DNA of 27,908 nt from JAEUSG01 sp964590225 (GTDB lineage Bacteria > Fibrobacterota > OXYB2-FULL-49-7 > JAEUSG01), in contig CAZPWS010000040.1 in NCBI GenBank assembly GCA_964590225.1, positions 1 to 27,908 of the forward strand. Direction: 5' to 3'. The translations under genes and the position numbers were made by a program. Numbering within the stretch: the first letter of the stretch is position 1; each line of letters opens with the position of its first letter. Below the pieces are notes generated by a model. It had not been told where the DNA came from and ran no database searches. It saw only the letters and a list, made by a program, of their open reading frames with translations. Of this stretch, positions 23,103 to 27,908 are shown piece by piece.

Positions 23103-24212
23103 ATGACTAAGAAATCATTGTCCCTGTTATATTTTTTAATGTTTATTTCCATGTTTTATCACTGTGATAAATCAGGTATTACTAAGAACAACACAAAATC
23201 TACAGATATTGGTACTAAATCATTTCAACTAGCAATTGCTTGTCCTGATTCGATAGTAGATACTCTCAAGAATTTACGCGCAAAAATAAAAATCAATCAA
23301 ACGGATATCTTTGATTGTGATATTCAAAAAGATTCAAATGAAATGATAGGGGACATACATATTGATGATGGCGTTGACCAGCTTGTTATGTTAGAATTGC
23401 AGGACTCATCAGGACAACCTATATATAGTGGGGATACAACTGTAACTATTGATAATAATAGAAATCAAAATATCGGTATTACCCTGAAGCATCACAAAAC
23501 CAATAATAAAAAGATTCGTTCTTGTATTAGAAAGCACCATAATCCAGAGGAATCAAAAGCCGCTTTAGCTCCTTTTGTTATTGATCAAGGCACTATATTT
23601 CTTTGTCATATGGGACCATTAATTTGGATAGATGGAAATGACATTTCAATACCGTTAAAAGATGAAGTAAGTGAAGCATTAGGAGAAATAGTTGGTGGGA
23701 ATTACAAAACATCACTTTTCGGAGTTGGAATATCCTTAGATACCAATAAAGGAAAGTCATGGGTGCTTTTTGACGATAGAGATGACTTAGATATTGATAG
23801 CGGAAGCCTTGAAGCAGTCGTCTATGCTACTGGATACAATAAGTATTATAATCACATTATTGATAAATCATGGCTGTATGGGCTGACAACATATAATGGA
23901 AAACTTGCCGCCCATTTCGGAAGAGGTTGGTGGTATTCTTCTATAACCTTAGAGGAGGGTTGGCATTATATTGCCGTAACACACTATGGCACAACACTAA
24001 AACTATATCTTGATGGTAAAGCTGTTGATTCAACAAATACATATCAAGGATTAGGGGATCGATCATATCCACTTGGCATTGGCAATGCATCGGCATCATC
24101 ACATGATATTCCCTTTCACGGTATAATCGATGAAATAAGAATCTCCAATTGCGCAAGAACATCGCAAGAAATTGAATCTATATGGAATACTGTTGCGGAC
24201 AGAATTTATTAA
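23103..24212 (+). CDS. Exported protein with a LamG (concanavalin A-like) domain
   Basis: A 369-residue surface or periplasmic protein. The signal segment is MTKKSLSLLYFLMFISMFYHC; Cys21 could be lipidated, but the residues before it (FYH) do not match a standard lipobox. Residues about 30-150 are an unrecognised beta-rich region. From about residue 232 to the end the LamG/laminin G-like 3 pattern is clear: SLEAVVYATG, WHYIAVTHYGTTLKLYLDGKAVDST, and GIIDEIRISNCARTSQEIE. Such domains bind glycans or other surface ligands. ATG 23103 is preferred over ATG 23058 because AAGG (23094-23097) precedes it and it starts directly at the signal peptide. It opens the AT-rich part of the window. Confidence 0.78.
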   Translation: MTKKSLSLLYFLMFISMFYHCDKSGITKNNTKSTDIGTKSFQLAIACPDSIVDTLKNLRAKIKINQTDIFDCDIQKDSNEMIGDIHIDDGVDQLVMLELQDSSGQPIYSGDTTVTIDNNRNQNIGITLKHHKTNNKKIRSCIRKHHNPEESKAALAPFVIDQGTIFLCHMGPLIWIDGNDISIPLKDEVSEALGEIVGGNYKTSLFGVGISLDTNKGKSWVLFDDRDDLDIDSGSLEAVVYATGYNKYYNHIIDKSWLYGLTTYNGKLAAHFGRGWWYSSITLEEGWHYIAVTHYGTTLKLYLDGKAVDSTNTYQGLGDRSYPLGIGNASASSHDIPFHGIIDEIRISNCARTSQEIESIWNTVADRIY

Positions 24213-24347
24213 TGCATAAATGAATTCGCATAAACATACATAAAGAATTTTTCTATAAACAGATCTCTTTTGGCGTGAACTTTCTATTATCTTTCCGATG
24301 ATCTTACTTTGGTATATGCGCCTTTAAAGATAATTGAGCAACTCTAT

Positions 24348-25769
24348 ATGTCTGTTGATGTAGCATTCGTTATCAATCCTTCGCTTTGGTACAAACCAAT
24401 GTATCCATCGGGGATTCTGATTTTAGCCGCTAACTTAAGGGGGAATGGCGTTTCGTGTACTATTCTTGATTCAGCGCTTTCCGATAGGCAGTTAGATTTA
24501 TGCGATAGAGATTTTGTGATTTTTGAGGCAATAAAGGAGATAAAACCAGCCATAGTATGCTTTTCGTCAAGCCACATCGAGTTAAATGAAGTTATTAGAA
24601 TTAAAGATTCCATCACTAAACTATGTTTAAATATTAAGTTCATAGTTGGTGGTTCTCAACCAACTTACAGACCTGCAGATTTTCTAGATAATGGTTTTGA
24701 TTTTGTTTGTTCGGGGGAAGGAGAAAAGACTCTTTTATCGTTTGTTTATGAAGCAAAAAAACCTGTTCCGGAATGGTCATCAATTAATGGTCTCGTGTGG
24801 AAAAAAGATAATAAGATTATTACCAATAATACACAATCTCCTTTGACAGAAGACGAGCTCAACAATCTTCCAATCCCCGCTTATGATCTAATCGATAGTC
24901 GCTATTTTAGGGCTAATGCTGGAATTGTTCGAGGGCTTCCATTGCGTGGTGCAATGTTGCTAACAACACGAGGTTGTCCGTATAATTGTTCTTTTTGTGG
25001 TTGCAATTTAATTTTTGGTAGAAACCTTCGGTTTAAATCTATAGAAAACATTGAGAATGAAATAGTATTTCTGAAAAACAATTATGACATAGAAGGAATA
25101 TGGATAATCGACGACACTTTTACCGTGAATAAATCTCATCTATTATCAGTATGCAAAATATTGAAAAAATATGGTATTGTTTGGGGTTGCCAATCCAGAG
25201 TTAATACAATAGACGAAGAAATGATTATTGCAATGAAACAAAGTGGTTGTATGCAGATAGATTTTGGCGTTGAATCAGGAAGTCAGCGTATATTAGACGA
25301 TATAATTAACAAGGGTACAAAAATAAATCAAATTAAAAAAGTATTCATGCTGACTAAGAAATATAAGATTAGAACATTAGCAAATTTTATGATAGGCTTA
25401 CCAACAGAAACAAAAGATGAACTGCAACAAACAATAAGTTTAGCAGAACATCTTAGTGCAGATGTTTATATTTTTTCAATTGCAACTCCACTGCCTGGTA
25501 CTCGCTTATATGATATGATAGGTGTTCCCATAACCTGCAAAGATTATTGTCAGCTTAATTGGGCAGGAAGTGAAATAACCAACAAGTTTAATAAGTCCGA
25601 AATTGAAAACTTAGTACAAGTGAGACAAATGCTTCATAAAAAGTTTTATTTGAAATCCTTGTTAAAATCAGTTTTTTCTTTACAAAATATTACTTTTTTT
25701 CTTAAGAGCAGAAGAAAAGCGGAAAAAATTAATTGCTTATTTCGTTACGCAAAACGTGCACTTTTTTGA
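24348..25769 (+). CDS. B12-binding-type radical SAM protein
   Basis: A 473-residue enzyme. The N-terminal third resembles the B12-binding Rossmann domain (SGILILAANLRGNGVSCTILDSA, KFIVGGSQPTYRPADFL, DFVCSGEGE). The canonical cobalamin-ligand motif DxHxxG is not seen, as in many members. The radical SAM core has CPYNCSFC (Cys210, Cys214, Cys217), which binds the 4Fe-4S cluster, followed by IIDDTFTVNKSHL and later FGVESGSQRILDDI. Such enzymes do radical methylation or rearrangement in cell-wall, lipid and antibiotic pathways. The ATG at 24348 is chosen over the upstream TTG 24309; SD evidence is weak (TTGAG). Substrate unknown. A methyltransferase gene follows 16 bp downstream, so the pair is probably an operon. 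Confidence 0.85.
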   Translation: MSVDVAFVINPSLWYKPMYPSGILILAANLRGNGVSCTILDSALSDRQLDLCDRDFVIFEAIKEIKPAIVCFSSSHIELNEVIRIKDSITKLCLNIKFIVGGSQPTYRPADFLDNGFDFVCSGEGEKTLLSFVYEAKKPVPEWSSINGLVWKKDNKIITNNTQSPLTEDELNNLPIPAYDLIDSRYFRANAGIVRGLPLRGAMLLTTRGCPYNCSFCGCNLIFGRNLRFKSIENIENEIVFLKNNYDIEGIWIIDDTFTVNKSHLLSVCKILKKYGIVWGCQSRVNTIDEEMIIAMKQSGCMQIDFGVESGSQRILDDIINKGTKINQIKKVFMLTKKYKIRTLANFMIGLPTETKDELQQTISLAEHLSADVYIFSIATPLPGTRLYDMIGVPITCKDYCQLNWAGSEITNKFNKSEIENLVQVRQMLHKKFYLKSLLKSVFSLQNITFFLKSRRKAEKINCLFRYAKRALF

Positions 25770-25785
25770 AATATTTTTAAATATT

Positions 25786-26760
25786 ATGATACACCAAAAG
25801 TTGATGTGCAGAATATGTAATAAAGTCAATAATTCTCCAATGTTTGTTATTAGGGAGTCAATGTATGGACTGGATGATACTTTTGAATATTTTCAATGCC
25901 AGAATTGCTTCTGTTTACAAATTAAAACGATACCAACAAATATAAGTAAATACTATCAACCAAATTATTATAGCTTAACTACTTTACCTAACAAAGTATT
26001 AAAAAAAGCACGGTATTTAAGGGACCGCTATGTAATTAAAAAAAAAGGGTTGATAGGGTATTATTTGAATAAAATCAAACCTAATGAAGCGTTGTTTAGC
26101 TTAGCAAAAATCTTAACTTCAAAATGCATATCGATACTAGATGTAGGTTGTGGAACTGGTGCAGATATTGAATCGTTGTCACAAATTGGATTCAAAAATG
26201 TATTAGGCATAGATCCAAATTTACCTTCTGATATTGCAATGAGTAACAGCGGTTTGATAAAAAAGATGGAATTATCAAATATCAATGGATCTTGGGATAT
26301 TATAATGATGAACCACTCTTTAGAACATATCAGCGATCAGCAAGGCGTTTTCTTTAGTTTGGCCAAGCTTCTATCGGGAAATGGTACGGTTATTATTCGC
26401 ATCCCTACGGTTAGCTCTACCGCATGGGAAAAATATGGTGTCCATTGGATTCAAATCGATGCCCCGAGACATTTTTATCTGCATTCCTTGAAAAGTATAG
26501 AGCTACTTGCCGATAAATTTGGCTTTAAAATAGTGGACAAATATTTTGATTCTTCAGATTTTCAATTTTGGGGCAGTGAACAATGGAAAATAGGTATTCC
26601 GTTAAAATCTGAAAAGTCGTATAAGATTAATTCCTTTCGCTTTAATACTGCACAATCCATATTTTCAAGAAAAGACATCTTACGGTTTAAGCAAGATGCA
26701 TTATTATGTAATATGTCTGGAAAAGGTGATCAGGTTGTATTGTATTTATCTAAAAAATGA
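25786..26760 (+). CDS. Class I SAM-dependent methyltransferase with N-terminal zinc ribbon
   Basis: A 324-residue protein. Four cysteines near the start (CRIC, Cys8 and Cys11; CQNC, Cys38 and Cys41) form a putative zinc ribbon, as in C-methyltransferases of deoxysugar synthesis. The SAM-binding motif ILDVGCGTG is at residues 117-125, followed by GIDPN and later MMNHSLEHISD, where His is typical of this class. ATG 25786 is preferred over an in-frame GTG at 25756 that lies inside the end of the preceding gene; there is no clear SD. It probably modifies a sugar or small molecule of a surface polysaccharide, together with the radical SAM protein. The sugar itself is not deducible. Confidence 0.85.
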   Translation: MIHQKLMCRICNKVNNSPMFVIRESMYGLDDTFEYFQCQNCFCLQIKTIPTNISKYYQPNYYSLTTLPNKVLKKARYLRDRYVIKKKGLIGYYLNKIKPNEALFSLAKILTSKCISILDVGCGTGADIESLSQIGFKNVLGIDPNLPSDIAMSNSGLIKKMELSNINGSWDIIMMNHSLEHISDQQGVFFSLAKLLSGNGTVIIRIPTVSSTAWEKYGVHWIQIDAPRHFYLHSLKSIELLADKFGFKIVDKYFDSSDFQFWGSEQWKIGIPLKSEKSYKINSFRFNTAQSIFSRKDILRFKQDALLCNMSGKGDQVVLYLSKK

Positions 26761-26782
26761 TAAATGGGATAATCCCTGAAGC

Positions 26783-26810
26783 GGCCTTATTTTATAATAT
26801 CACTAAGGCC
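26783..26810. repeat. Inverted repeat between the convergent methyltransferase and glycosyltransferase genes
   Basis: GGCCTTA (26783-26789) and TAAGGCC (26804-26810) flank 14 bases and contain the glycosyltransferase stop codon. A second small repeat, GGGATAATCCC, lies at 26766-26776. No T-run follows on either strand, so intrinsic termination is uncertain. Confidence 0.35.
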
Positions 26811-27812
26811 TGCACGATATTTAATGGACAACAAGCGACATTCATATGGTGTTAAGTTTCCATTTTTAAATATAATTTTTCTTTTACAATACATTTTTGA
26901 TAAAGATTTAATTGCTTGAATCCATGCATTGATTAGAGTTTTAATCAATAAAAACTTTGACGTCCTCTGTAGTGAGATTTTTTTCTTAGACCGTACTTTT
27001 TTGACTAATATTAGCGCATTAAACAAATACCTTAAGATCACAAATGGTAACATTGTGACCGTGCAATATAATGGCATAAATTTTATTACATTCCAAAATC
27101 GATTTCTTTCAGAATAAAAAAGTTTTAGCGGCGAGAATAATTGAGTATTCGCAGATCTTTTATGAAATGCTCTCGAATTAAAAGAAAAGTATGTCTCCCA
27201 GCCGCGTATATGCATCCTCCACATATATTCATCTTCTTCGCGAAACAACCAATAATCCTCATCAAATAAGCCAACCGAATCTAACACCTTTTTACTGAAT
27301 ACCATTAGTGCACCATACGCACCAAATACTACCTCATGGCGATCATATTGTCCGTCATCTAACTCATCTAAACCTCGATTTATTGCCGATAGATCCCTAT
27401 AAAAAAGCATTCCTACAGAATTTATTCTTTTAGGGTCATCCCAATACAATATTTTTGAAGCGACCAAGCCACAGTCATCATGCACTATGAAAGGATGGAA
27501 TACACTTTCTGACCACAAAGAATCAACATAAATGTCAGGGTTTGCAAGTACAACATATTGTGATGTACATGCTGCAATACCTTGATTAAGAGCTGCAGCA
27601 TATCCAATATTTGTCTTATTCGCAATAATATCTATATTTTTATAACCACAACACTTAATTACAGCTATTGAATCATCAGTAGAATGATTATCTATTACAA
27701 TTATCTTTAAAGGAGGAAATTTTTGTTTTTGAAAGGAGGCGATACATGATCCAACAAAATCAGCACAATTATAGCTTACCAGAACTACGGTATAATCGTA
27801 TTTACTTTCCAC
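26787..27812 (-). CDS. Family 2 glycosyltransferase (rhamnosyltransferase-like)
   Basis: A GT2 enzyme of about 341 residues. The start TVVLVSYNCADFVGSCIASF leads into VIDNHSTDDS and VLANPDIYVDS, the NPD form of the metal-binding motif used by WbbL-type rhamnosyltransferases. FDEDYWLFREEDEYMWRM follows, typical of the same group. A hydrophobic helix near residues 270-285 (MLPFVILRYLFNALILV) suggests membrane association. It probably adds a sugar to an O-antigen or capsule precursor. The start is uncertain: GTG 27812 begins just before the catalytic domain, while a TTG at 27890 would add an unlikely Cys-rich leader. AAAGAGG lies 17 nt before the GTG. Opposite in orientation to its neighbours. 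Confidence 0.85.
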   Translation of the reverse strand: MESKYDYTVVLVSYNCADFVGSCIASFQKQKFPPLKIIVIDNHSTDDSIAVIKCCGYKNIDIIANKTNIGYAAALNQGIAACTSQYVVLANPDIYVDSLWSESVFHPFIVHDDCGLVASKILYWDDPKRINSVGMLFYRDLSAINRGLDELDDGQYDRHEVVFGAYGALMVFSKKVLDSVGLFDEDYWLFREEDEYMWRMHIRGWETYFSFNSRAFHKRSANTQLFSPLKLFYSERNRFWNVIKFMPLYCTVTMLPFVILRYLFNALILVKKVRSKKKISLQRTSKFLLIKTLINAWIQAIKSLSKMYCKRKIIFKNGNLTPYECRLLSIKYRAGLSDIIK

Positions 27813-27908
27813 TATCGTGACAATAATATCCTCTTTCGTTGACGAAAACCATCTATCACAGCATCTACAATATAAATTCCGGAAGCACAAGCTATATTAT
27901 TAGCATCT

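Noticed and set aside
26783..26810. The GGCCTTA/TAAGGCC repeat as an intrinsic terminator
   Set aside because: No run of T follows on either strand. I list it only as a repeat.
27813..27890. N-terminal extension of the glycosyltransferase from a TTG start, giving a Cys-rich leader
   Set aside because: GT2 enzymes begin near TVVLVSYN. The extension CFRNLYCRCCDRWF is unlike any known leader and has no SD.
1..27908. tRNA, rRNA, CRISPR arrays, insertion sequences or attachment sites
   Set aside because: I looked on both strands for cloverleaf-like segments, spaced repeats, transposase motifs and flanking direct repeats and found none that hold up.

Overview
The window looks like chromosomal DNA from a Gram-negative, probably anaerobic or sulfide-using bacterium of moderate GC (low 40s % by eye), falling lower after about 23.0 kb. 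Evidence for an outer membrane is a soluble lytic transglycosylase, a probable outer-membrane barrel protein and several exported or lipid-anchored proteins. A Fibrobacterota/FCB-type lineage is my guess from the overall gene style; no single marker proves it. Many genes have clear Shine-Dalgarno (SD) sequences, TTG and GTG starts are common, and several predicted promoters lie so close to the start codon that the mRNA leader would be 12 nt or less. There are no tRNA, rRNA, CRISPR or insertion-sequence features, and no gene-free stretch over 300 bases.

Layout. 1-3.1 kb (minus): the first codons of a gene leaving the left edge, an Slt-type transglycosylase and an outer-membrane-like protein. 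3.2-7.6 kb (plus): a lamin-tail-domain lipoprotein, a PHP-domain phosphoesterase and a GH31 alpha-glucosidase, the last two overlapping. 7.7-12.5 kb (plus): a sulfur-assimilation cluster of Rrf2 regulator, cysteine synthase, HcyS-like sulfur carrier, MetY-like sulfhydrylase, HcyF/ThiF-like activating enzyme, HcyD-like JAMM protease, DsrE-like protein and TusA-like protein. 12.6-12.9 kb: ribosomal protein S21. 13.0-16.0 kb (minus): a large GH106-like glycoside hydrolase. 16.2-17.7 kb (plus): a small membrane protein and a sigma-70 factor. 17.8-22.2 kb (minus): an operon of a STAS-DUF2225 protein, a peptide-binding protein and two permeases, without ATPases. 22.25-22.87 kb (plus): a secreted unknown. 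23.1-27.8 kb: AT-rich accessory DNA with a LamG-domain surface protein, a B12-type radical SAM protein, a zinc-ribbon methyltransferase and, convergently, a family 2 glycosyltransferase.

The most notable system is the sulfur cluster. Its carrier protein ends Gly-Gly-Gly-Leu rather than Gly-Gly, so it needs trimming before activation, and a JAMM protease with every metal-binding residue lies two genes downstream. This matches the protein-thiocarboxylate route to homocysteine described for Wolinella succinogenes (HcyS, HcyD, HcyF, MetY). Here the cluster also carries DsrE and TusA, which suggests persulfide-relay delivery of sulfur. Inverted repeats of the IscR/Rrf2 type (GACT-N5-AGTC) overlap the predicted -35 elements of both the Rrf2 gene and hcyS, so the adjacent regulator probably controls both.

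A second notable structure is the 24-bp gap at 22229-22252. A perfect 14-bp palindrome there contains a -10 hexamer on each strand and sits exactly 5 bp from each of two divergent ATG codons. This looks like a symmetric bidirectional promoter producing nearly leaderless mRNAs.
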